A stretch of DNA of 5,122 bases, from the NCBI GenBank assembly GCA_038249115.1, contig JBBRWQ010000143.1:1-5122 (forward strand), in the 5' to 3' direction. Shown in pieces: positions 1-5,122 of the stretch. The position numbers and the translations under genes were made by a program. Numbering within the stretch: the first letter of the stretch is position 1; each line of letters begins with the position of its first letter. The notes beneath the pieces were generated by a model, which was given only the letters and a program-made list of their open reading frames with translations, searched no databases and was not told the DNA's origin. The DNA is from UBA4719 sp038249115. Lineage in GTDB: Bacteria > Actinomycetota > Actinomycetes > Actinomycetales > Dermatophilaceae.

Positions 1-393
1 CCGTTGTCGATCTACGTCTCGCTGGACACCCTGCGCGACTACGTGTTTGCTCCCGACTGTGCGGATCTGGTGGTGGATGGGCTGGCGCGCTTGCGGCAGG
101 AACAGTCTGTGACGGCGCAGGGCGTGGTCACCAAGATCCTTGCCTCCCAGCGGGCCATCACGATCGGTGCCGTTCTTGGCGAGATGCGCCGGATCTTCAA
201 GAAGCCGCCGCGCATCGTGCTCGGCGCCTCGCCGACCGCAGCGATGCAGGCACGAGACCTGAGCCTGCGATCCCGGGTCTGGCCCGAGCTCGACTGCCGC
301 GGCCTCACCCCGCTTCCTGCCGGGATTGCCGCAACCGCAGCTGATCTGCAGCGCAAGCTCCAGGCGGGATGGGCAGTGAGCGTCGATGTCTGA
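1..393 (+). CDS. NAD-dependent epimerase/dehydratase (SDR family), C-terminal part only
   Basis: This is the last 130 residues of a longer protein. The frame is open from base 1 and the start lies upstream, so the TTG at base 4 is not a believable start. The stretch SIYVSLDTLRDYVFAPDCADLVVDGLARL resembles the substrate-binding half of extended short-chain dehydrogenases, which typically carry an RDY(V/I)-hydrophobic-x-x-D-x-A pattern just after the sugar-binding loop. The later block SLRSRVWPELD followed by TPLPAGI resembles the tail of actinobacterial sugar epimerase/dehydratases as I remember it. The Rossmann glycine motif and the YxxxK catalytic pair would lie upstream and cannot be checked. 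In the family such proteins epimerise, dehydrate or reduce nucleotide-activated sugars in the cytoplasm. The gene ends in TGA and overlaps the next gene by 8 bases, so the two are probably co-transcribed and translationally coupled. The family call is fairly likely; the substrate is unknown. Confidence 0.62.
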   Translation, partial: PLSIYVSLDTLRDYVFAPDCADLVVDGLARLRQEQSVTAQGVVTKILASQRAITIGAVLGEMRRIFKKPPRIVLGASPTAAMQARDLSLRSRVWPELDCRGLTPLPAGIAATAADLQRKLQAGWAVSVDV

Positions 394-1447
394 AACCCAG
401 GATGCCGATGTCCGCGGGTCCGGACACCGCTGTCCCGCCTGTCTGAGCCAATCACCGACCGACGTGCTGTCAGTCCGCGAGAACATGTTCGGCCTCGCGG
501 AGGACTTCGACTACTCGGTGTGCGCCGACTGTGGCAGCCTCGCCCTGATCTCGATCCCCGATGACATGTCGCCCTACTACCCGACCAACTACTACTCGGT
601 GGATCTGGACCCCGAGCGGGCTCTGGGTGCTCCGGGCGTCCGGCAGTTCGCCCAGCTGGTGATCGGCTCAGTCCTTTGGGGCCACGGCTTGGTGGCTGGT
701 GCTGCCACGTCCGTCATTCCGCGGCGCCAGTTACGGACCCTCGTCTCGGTGCTCCGTTCCATCGGGCGGGCCGGCCTGGTCAACGGGAAGCAGACGCGGG
801 TGCTCGACGTGGGGTGCGGTTCGGGCATGTTGGTGTTCGCCCTCGGTCTTGGCGGCGTCAAGGAGGTCACCGGCATTGACCCGTTCATGTCCGCCGACCG
901 GGACCTGAGTACGGGCGGGCGGTTGAGGCGACAGGACCTCAGCGAGGTCGAGGACCGCTACGACCTGATCATGTTCCACCACAGCTTCGAACACGTCCCC
1001 GAACCCGAAGCCAGCCTTCGGGAGGCACTGGGACGTCTCACGCCGGGGGGCCGAATCCTGATCCGGATGCCGACCCCGTCATGCCACGCCTTCTCGACGT
1101 ATGGCGCCGCCTGGGTGCAGCTGGACGCTCCCCGTCACCTCGTGGTGCATTCGCGGGCAGGAGTGGCCAGCCTGTGCGAGCGGGTTGGAGCGAGCGTCGT
1201 CTCGGTTGATGACGACTCGACCGGTTTCCAGTTCTGGGGCAGCGAGCAGTACCTGCGCGGCATACCGCTCATGGACAGTCACTCGGTGATGGTGAAACCG
1301 CGCGATGCCCCGTTCTCGAAGGCGCAGCTTCGGGGTTGGGAGAAGCAGGCATTGGTTCTCAACAGAGAGCGTCGAGGCGATCAGGCGGCATGGGTGATTG
1401 CTCCCCTGCCGACCGACCACGGGCGCGTTGCTCCCGAGGGGACCTGA
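386..1447 (+). CDS. Class I SAM-dependent methyltransferase with N-terminal zinc-ribbon-like module
   Basis: The 353-residue protein should transfer a methyl group from S-adenosylmethionine. It opens with two CxxC pairs (C16/C19 and C46/C49), which suggest a small zinc-binding module. A linker of about 65 residues follows, then a Rossmann-type domain. The SAM-binding glycine loop VLDVGCGSG is at 139-147, the acidic residue that normally holds the ribose is D165 in GIDP, HHSFEHVPEP is at 198-207, and LTPGGRILIRMP is at 218-229. This order matches Methyltransf_23-type enzymes often found in sugar and polysaccharide clusters. ATG 386 is the earliest possible start because an in-frame TGA lies at 377-379. 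There is no clear Shine-Dalgarno, but the 8-base overlap with the upstream epimerase implies translational coupling. The substrate is not shown by the sequence; a nucleotide sugar or glycan is the contextual guess. The gene converges on scoB with a 33-base gap. Confidence 0.85.
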   Translation: MSETQDADVRGSGHRCPACLSQSPTDVLSVRENMFGLAEDFDYSVCADCGSLALISIPDDMSPYYPTNYYSVDLDPERALGAPGVRQFAQLVIGSVLWGHGLVAGAATSVIPRRQLRTLVSVLRSIGRAGLVNGKQTRVLDVGCGSGMLVFALGLGGVKEVTGIDPFMSADRDLSTGGRLRRQDLSEVEDRYDLIMFHHSFEHVPEPEASLREALGRLTPGGRILIRMPTPSCHAFSTYGAAWVQLDAPRHLVVHSRAGVASLCERVGASVVSVDDDSTGFQFWGSEQYLRGIPLMDSHSVMVKPRDAPFSKAQLRGWEKQALVLNRERRGDQAAWVIAPLPTDHGRVAPEGT

Positions 1448-1487
1448 GCCGGCCTGAATTGCGCCGGGCCAGGCACGCCGTTAGGTC
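1441..1487. terminator. Possible imperfect bidirectional hairpin between convergent genes
   Basis: Seven bases including the methyltransferase stop (1441-1447, GACCTGA) can pair with seven bases including the scoB stop (1481-1487, TTAGGTC), with one G-T pair. Inside it, 1451-1456 (GGCCTG) can pair with 1465-1470 (CGGGCC), again with one G-T pair and an 8-base loop. The two stems are separated by an unequal internal loop of 3 and 10 bases, and there is no T-tract on either side, so this is not a classical intrinsic terminator. It may help stop convergent transcription, or may simply be chance pairing in GC-rich DNA. Confidence 0.2.
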
Positions 1488-2119
1488 AGGTTGACGGTGA
1501 AGGCCGGTCCGGTGGCGGCCCGGACCACGCGCTCGGTGACGCCCGGCGCGAGCTCGCGCAGGACAAGCCCGTTGTCGGTGACGTCCATCACGCACAGGTC
1601 GGTGATGATCCGCTGGACGACGCGTTTGCCGGTCAGCGGCAGCGAGCACTCCTGGACGATCTTGTGGCTGCCGTCGCGGGCGACGTGTTCCATCAGCACG
1701 ATGACCTTCTTGGCGCCGTGGACGAGGTCCATCGCCCCGCCCATGCCCTTGACCATCTTGCCGGGGATCATCCAGTTGGCGATGTCGCCGTCGGCGGAGA
1801 CCTGCATGGCGCCCAGGATCGCGGCGTCGACCTTGCCACCGCGGATCATCCCGAAGCTGGTCGCGGAGTCGAAGAAGGAGGCGCCCTTGCGCAGGGTGAC
1901 GGTCTCCTTGCCGGCGTTGATCAGGTCCGGATCCTCTTCCCCGTCAACGGGATAGGCCCCGACGCCGAGGATGCCGTTCTCGGACTGAAGGACCAGCTCG
2001 ACGTCGTCCGGGACGTATTCCGGCACGAGGGTCGGCAGCCCGATGCCGAGGTTGACGTAGTCACCATCTGAGAGCTCAGCGGCGGCACGTGCGGCCATCT
2101 GCTCACGGGTCAGAGCCAT
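1481..2119 (-). CDS. scoB: Succinyl-CoA:3-ketoacid CoA-transferase subunit B
   Basis: The 212-residue protein is the beta subunit of a class I (family I) CoA-transferase, which moves CoA from succinyl-CoA to acetoacetate or related 3-keto acids by a glutamyl-CoA thioester intermediate. The catalytic glutamate is expected to be E47 in SENGILG (46-52), matching the Glu of the ENG motif in SCOT enzymes. Other conserved blocks are GIGLPTLV (25-32), the EEDPDLINAGKETVT region (61-75), RGGKVDAAILGAMQV (93-107) and GMGGAMDLV (125-133). Length is normal for the family (about 210-220) and the protein looks intact. ATG 2119 shares its A with the last base of the scoA stop (TAATG). A good ribosome-binding site lies 8 bases upstream, so both coupling and independent initiation are possible. 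It acts in the cytoplasm as a complex with ScoA. Close relatives such as acetate or butyrate:acetoacetate CoA-transferase share this fold, so the exact acyl donor is inferred. Confidence 0.95.
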   Translation of the reverse strand: MALTREQMAARAAAELSDGDYVNLGIGLPTLVPEYVPDDVELVLQSENGILGVGAYPVDGEEDPDLINAGKETVTLRKGASFFDSATSFGMIRGGKVDAAILGAMQVSADGDIANWMIPGKMVKGMGGAMDLVHGAKKVIVLMEHVARDGSHKIVQECSLPLTGKRVVQRIITDLCVMDVTDNGLVLRELAPGVTERVVRAATGPAFTVNLT

Positions 2120-2916
2120 TACTGGGGACCTCCGTTCAGTGCATCGGGCTTGGGCTGGACAGTGCGGCGTTCAATGTGTTTCTCGGCGGCTTGCTCCGGG
2201 GTCAGCGGCAGGACCCGCTGGACGTAGATGCCGGGCAGGTGCACCGCGTCGGGGTCGATGTCGCCTGGATCGACCAGGTGCTCGACCTCGGCGATCGTGA
2301 TTCGCCCCGCCATCGCAGCCAACGGGTTGAAGTTGCGGGCGGACTGGCGGAACACCAGGTTGCCGTGACGGTCGCCCTTCCAGGCCCGCACCAGGGCGAA
2401 GTCGGTGCTGATCGCCTCTTCGAGCACGAACATTCGTTTCTCGCCGTGCCAGTCGAGCTCGCGCGTCTCCTTCGCAGGGGAGGACTTCGTGATCGACCCG
2501 TCGGGGGCGTATCGCCACGGCATACCGCCGTCTGCGACCTGGGTGCCGACCCCTGTCGCGGTGTAGAACGCCGCTATGCCAGCTCCACCGGCCCGCAGCT
2601 TTTCGGCCAGCGTGCCCTGCGGGGTGAGCTCGACCTCGAGCTCACCCGAGAGGAACTGGCGTTCGAACTCCTTGTTCTCACCCACGTAGGACGCGACCAT
2701 GCGACGGATTCGCTTGTCCTTCAAGAGGATTCCCAAACCCCAGTCGTCGACCCCGCAGTTGTTCGAGACGGCTTCGAGATTGGTGACACCGCTCTTGTGC
2801 AGTTCGGCGATGAGAACGCTCGGAACACCGCAGAGGCCGAAGCCACCCACGGAAAGAGTAGAGCCGTCGACGATTCCGTCGATGGCTGTGGCAGCGTTGG
2901 AGACGACTTTGTCCAT
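2119..2916 (-). CDS. scoA: Succinyl-CoA:3-ketoacid CoA-transferase subunit A
   Basis: The 265-residue protein is the alpha subunit partner of ScoB and supplies much of the CoA-binding surface. It begins MDKVV like actinobacterial ScoA proteins and carries the CoA-transferase signature region GGFGLCGVP (24-32). SNNCGVDDWGLG (51-62), SYVGENKEFERQFLSGELEVELTPQGTLAE (76-105) and AFYTATGVGT (116-125) follow, with the GDRHGNLVFR and ITIAEVEHLV blocks further on. The frame stays open to 3132, but the extension shows no family similarity and would run through the divergent promoter region, so ATG 2916 was chosen. There is no clear Shine-Dalgarno at this start; instead a TAGAGT -10 box lies 7 bases upstream, which fits a leaderless transcript. 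It is the first gene of a two-gene operon with scoB and overlaps it by one base. The likely role is use of acetoacetate and other ketoacids, or ketogenic amino-acid breakdown. Confidence 0.95.
   Translation of the reverse strand: MDKVVSNAATAIDGIVDGSTLSVGGFGLCGVPSVLIAELHKSGVTNLEAVSNNCGVDDWGLGILLKDKRIRRMVASYVGENKEFERQFLSGELEVELTPQGTLAEKLRAGGAGIAAFYTATGVGTQVADGGMPWRYAPDGSITKSSPAKETRELDWHGEKRMFVLEEAISTDFALVRAWKGDRHGNLVFRQSARNFNPLAAMAGRITIAEVEHLVDPGDIDPDAVHLPGIYVQRVLPLTPEQAAEKHIERRTVQPKPDALNGGPQ
2128..2133 (-). promoter_or_regulatory. Ribosome-binding site of scoB
   Basis: On the minus strand this reads GGAGGT, a near-perfect Shine-Dalgarno sequence, with 8 bases between it and the scoB ATG. It lies inside the end of scoA. 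It confirms the scoB start and suggests that scoB can initiate on its own as well as by coupling through the TAATG overlap. Confidence 0.8.
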
Positions 2917-2923
2917 GCCGTGG

Positions 2924-2954
2924 ACTCTAGCGGCCCGGCCGCGGGGGTCGGCAA
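2924..2954 (-). promoter_or_regulatory. Candidate promoter of scoAB, positioned for a leaderless transcript
   Basis: On the minus strand, TAGAGT (2929-2924) fits the actinobacterial housekeeping -10 pattern TANNNT. Exactly 7 bases separate it from the ATG of scoA, so transcription would begin at or next to the A of the start codon. A possible -35, TTGCCG (2954-2949), lies 19 bases further upstream, longer than the ideal 17-18. The absence of a Shine-Dalgarno before scoA agrees with leaderless initiation, which is common in actinobacteria. This is inferred from motif and spacing only. Confidence 0.42.
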
Positions 2955-2979
2955 GGACAGGGTATGAACGCACATTGGG

Positions 2980-2985
2980 TAAAAT
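2980..2985 (+). promoter_or_regulatory. Candidate -10 element for the acyltransferase gene
   Basis: TAAAAT matches the TANNNT -10 pattern closely and sits in a stretch with unusually low GC for this window (18 G/C in 40 bases over 2961-3000). No convincing -35 hexamer is seen 17 bases upstream. A TG dinucleotide lies four bases before the box rather than at the ideal extended -10 spacing. Transcription would begin near 2992, giving a leader of about 86 bases before the GTG start at 3078. It faces away from the scoAB promoter, about 50 bases off. Confidence 0.35.
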
Positions 2986-3064
2986 GGGACTTTGGAACCA
3001 GAGGTGATCCCGGCGCCACCGGGCAGGCCATCGAACAGACGTTGCCCATCTGGCGCGGCGGGAC

Positions 3065-3070
3065 GGGAGA
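3065..3070 (+). promoter_or_regulatory. Ribosome-binding site supporting the GTG start of the acyltransferase
   Basis: GGGAGA contains the GGAG core of a Shine-Dalgarno sequence and lies 7 bases before the GTG at 3078. No comparable site precedes the in-frame ATG at 3189, and the earlier in-frame ATG at 2964 lies upstream of the candidate -10 box. This site therefore decides the start chosen here. Confidence 0.6.
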
Positions 3071-3077
3071 ACTTCGG

Positions 3078-5122
3078 GTGACGGCTCCGTCGCAACGCGT
3101 TGACCCTGCCCCGCGCGCCCAGGGAGCCCCACGAGCCCCAGGCCCCTCGCGTGCCGAGCGCGTTGCCGAGCGAGCCAGCCGCTCGTTCATGCCCGAGATC
3201 CAGGTATTGCGTGCGGTGGCGGTCACGCTGGTCGTCCTTTACCACTACTGGCCTGCCACGGTTACCGGTGGATATGTCGGCGTTGATGCGTTCTTCGTCA
3301 TCTCGGGCTACCTGATCACCTCTCACCTGCTGCGTGAGGTGGACCGGACCGGGACCGTCAGGCTGTGGGCGTTCTACGCCCGACGGGCACGCCGGCTCCT
3401 TCCGGCGTCGATCTTCGTGCTGCTGTTCGTCGCACTGGGGACGTTCCTGCTTCTTCCCAGCGACCTGTGGTCATCCACCGCCCATGAGCTGGCCGCCAGC
3501 GGTTTCTACGTCCAGAACCTCTGGCTGGCGTCCAAGGCGGTGACCTACTCGGCGTCCAACGACGTCGCCTCCCCGATTACGCACTACTGGTCCCTGTCGG
3601 CCGAGGAGCAGTTCTACCTGGTCTGGCCGAGCCTGATCATCATCTCCTGCGTGGTCGCGCGCAGGTGGCTGCGCGGGCGCACCACCACCACGGTCGGGTT
3701 CACCCTGCTGGCGGTCACCGCCGGCTCGTTCGTCTTCTCGGTCTGGGCCACCCAGGCTCACGGGGCCGCCGCGTACTTCATCACCCCGACTCGGGCCTGG
3801 GAGTTCGGCACCGGGGCTTTGGTGGTGCTGCTGATGCGAAGGTGGGTGCCACCCCTTGGGCTGGCCGTGCTGTTGCGCTGGGGGGGTTTGGCCGGGCTGC
3901 TGGCTGCCGCCTGGCTCTTCACGGGTGCGACCGCGTTCCCCGGGTATGCCGCCGCGTTGCCGGTGGCCGCCACGGCCGCCATCATCGTGGCCGGGGATAC
4001 CGGCGGGTCTGATCCCAGCTACGTGCTGTTCCGGCTCCGCTCGGTCCAGTGGGTCGGTGACGCGTCGTACTCCATCTATCTGTGGCACTGGCCGCTGCTG
4101 ATGTTCGCGCCCTACCTGCTTCGCCACAGCCTCAGGACCCCCGAGCTGCTGGTGCTGGTTCTGCTCTGCCTGGTCATCTCGGGGTTGAGCAGGCGCTTCG
4201 TCGAGGACGGCCTGCGTTTCTGGCCGCGGCTGACCCGGACCCCTCGGGCCACCCTGCTGGCCGCTGGTGTCGGGATGTTGGTGATCGCCTTGGTCTCCGG
4301 GACGCAGGTCTACGCGGCCGGTGCCCGCGAGCGGCAGATAGAGGCGTTGCTGGCCGACGCCGCGAATAGCCCCTGCTTCGGCGCGCTCTCGATGGAGAAC
4401 CGGGCCAAGTGCCGAGAGGCCATCACCGCGCAGCCGGTGGCCACCATCACCAAGGCGGATGCGCCGTGGGCGCCGCAGCCGGGCTGTCGTGGCACGGGCT
4501 CGAACCCCACTGTGCTGACGTGTTATTGGGGCAAGGGCGAGCCGAGCCGGGTGGTGGCGCTGGTCGGTGACTCCCATGCAGAGCACTGGCGGGCTGCGCT
4601 GCACGCGATCGCCAAGGCCAAGAACTGGAAGGTCATCGAGGTGTTCAGCAGCGGGTGCCCGGCGACGGCCGCCAGGAGTGTCGTCTTCGAGCGCCGGACC
4701 CGCGACGGCGACCTCTGTCTCAGGTGGACCCAGGCTGCCACGGCTGCGCTCAAGGTCATCCAGCCCGACGACATCATCACCACCGCATACGTCCAGCAGA
4801 ACGTCTTCGAACCGGCCGACTCGGGCCCGGCCGGGTTCACCACGGTCTGGCGGGAATGGTTGCAGTTCAGCCGGGTGACTGTGCTGCGAGACATCCCCAC
4901 GTCGGCGAACCGCAGCAGCCCCCAGTGCCTGGCCGTCAACGCCGGCAAACCGCAAGCCTGCGCCAACCCGCGCTCCACAGTCCTCATCGACGACGACATG
5001 ATGCGGGCGGCCCGCCCCATGCGTGGTGACATCAACCTGGTCGACCTCAGCGACTACTTCTGTGACGCCAAACGCTGCTACGCGGTCATCGGCGGGGCGA
5101 GCGTCTACTACGACTTCGACCA
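3078..5122 (+). CDS. Membrane O-acyltransferase (AT3 domain) fused to SGNH domain, OafA/OatA type, 3' end cut by window
   Basis: At least 681 residues are present and the frame has no stop before the window end. After a 37-residue Arg/Ala/Pro-rich tail comes an acyltransferase-3 membrane domain. It shows the R-x10-H motif (R45, H56) in the first helix, GVDAFFVISGYLIT (68-81), FYARRARRLLPA (99-110), HYWSLSAEEQFYLVWP (169-184) and SYSIYLWHWPLL (330-341). About ten hydrophobic helices follow one another to around residue 415. An exported SGNH domain follows, with block I GDSHAEHW (497-504, nucleophile S499) and many cysteines. It ends in a YYDFD-(H) pattern where block V should lie (D679, His at 682 cut by the edge). 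In this family the membrane half passes acyl groups, usually acetyl from acetyl-CoA, across the membrane and the SGNH half places them on a surface glycan or peptidoglycan. The target here is unknown. ATG 3189 is an alternative start that would remove only the tail. Confidence 0.9.
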   Translation, partial: MTAPSQRVDPAPRAQGAPRAPGPSRAERVAERASRSFMPEIQVLRAVAVTLVVLYHYWPATVTGGYVGVDAFFVISGYLITSHLLREVDRTGTVRLWAFYARRARRLLPASIFVLLFVALGTFLLLPSDLWSSTAHELAASGFYVQNLWLASKAVTYSASNDVASPITHYWSLSAEEQFYLVWPSLIIISCVVARRWLRGRTTTTVGFTLLAVTAGSFVFSVWATQAHGAAAYFITPTRAWEFGTGALVVLLMRRWVPPLGLAVLLRWGGLAGLLAAAWLFTGATAFPGYAAALPVAATAAIIVAGDTGGSDPSYVLFRLRSVQWVGDASYSIYLWHWPLLMFAPYLLRHSLRTPELLVLVLLCLVISGLSRRFVEDGLRFWPRLTRTPRATLLAAGVGMLVIALVSGTQVYAAGARERQIEALLADAANSPCFGALSMENRAKCREAITAQPVATITKADAPWAPQPGCRGTGSNPTVLTCYWGKGEPSRVVALVGDSHAEHWRAALHAIAKAKNWKVIEVFSSGCPATAARSVVFERRTRDGDLCLRWTQAATAALKVIQPDDIITTAYVQQNVFEPADSGPAGFTTVWREWLQFSRVTVLRDIPTSANRSSPQCLAVNAGKPQACANPRSTVLIDDDMMRAARPMRGDINLVDLSDYFCDAKRCYAVIGGASVYYDFD
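3108..3173 (+). repeat. Short degenerate tandem repeats in the acyltransferase N-terminal tail
   Basis: Two adjacent 18-base units (3108-3125 and 3126-3143) encode APRAQG and APRAPG and match at about 13 of 18 bases. A few codons later two 12-base units (3150-3161 and 3162-3173) encode RAER and VAER and match at 9 of 12 bases. Together they make up most of the predicted cytoplasmic, positively charged tail before the first membrane helix. The region could equally be partly untranslated if the true start is ATG 3189. Confidence 0.45.

Noticed and set aside
39..455. A 138-codon minus-strand open frame over the epimerase end
   Set aside because: It is Arg/Ser/Ala-rich without motifs and lies antisense to the epimerase and methyltransferase overlap; typical GC shadow.
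1664..2071. A plus-strand open frame opposite scoB, rich in His, Asp, Gly and Val
   Set aside because: It is the reverse image of conserved ScoB codons, and the HD-like and HH-like pairs do not form any known motif spacing.
2089..2967. A 292-codon open frame on the plus strand opposite scoA
   Set aside because: It mirrors scoA, which has strong family motifs throughout; the plus-strand translation shows no family likeness.
2964..3077. An earlier ATG start (2964) for the acyltransferase, in frame with no stop
   Set aside because: It lies upstream of the candidate -10 box at 2980-2985 and has no ribosome-binding site, whereas GTG 3078 has GGGAGA at good spacing.
2917..3132. An N-terminal extension of scoA of 72 codons
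   Set aside because: ScoA proteins begin at MDKVV, the extension is low-complexity, and it would run through both candidate promoters and the start of the divergent acyltransferase.
3471..4955. A 494-codon open frame on the minus strand opposite the acyltransferase
   Set aside because: It is rich in Gly, Arg, Pro, Gln and Asp with no recognisable motif, the usual look of an antisense frame in very GC-rich coding DNA. The plus strand here encodes unmistakable AT3 and SGNH motifs.

Overview
The window reads as chromosomal DNA of a high-GC Gram-positive actinobacterium. Codon third positions are overwhelmingly G or C, GTG is a plausible start, and the succinyl-CoA:3-ketoacid CoA-transferase pair resembles the mycobacterial/actinobacterial ScoA/ScoB type. 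The genus cannot be fixed from sequence alone. I found no tRNA, rRNA, CRISPR array, insertion sequence or phage gene.

Layout. Bases 1-393 (+) are the 3' end of a probable NAD-dependent sugar epimerase/dehydratase. It overlaps by 8 bases the start of a class I SAM-dependent methyltransferase with an N-terminal four-cysteine zinc-ribbon-like module (386-1447, +). That gene converges, across only 33 bases, on a two-gene operon on the opposite strand: scoA (2916-2119) followed by scoB (2119-1481), whose stop and start codons share one base. A divergent intergenic region of about 160 bases (2917-3077) carries candidate promoters for both directions. A large membrane acyltransferase of the OafA/OatA type, with an SGNH domain (3078 to beyond 5122, +), begins there and is cut by the window edge exactly at its expected catalytic histidine.

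How the genes fit together. The epimerase, methyltransferase and acyltransferase are all typical of modification of a cell-surface polysaccharide or glycan: nucleotide-sugar tailoring, methylation, then O-acylation on the outer face of the membrane. ScoAB is core metabolism: it moves CoA from succinyl-CoA to acetoacetate or similar 3-keto acids. It sits antiparallel between the glycan genes with its own promoter, so it is more likely a neighbour than a pathway partner.

Nothing here looks like a clearly undescribed system. The points most worth a second look are a leaderless-type promoter placed exactly at scoA, the compact divergent promoter region, the repeat-built N-terminal tail of the acyltransferase, and the overlapping epimerase-methyltransferase pair.
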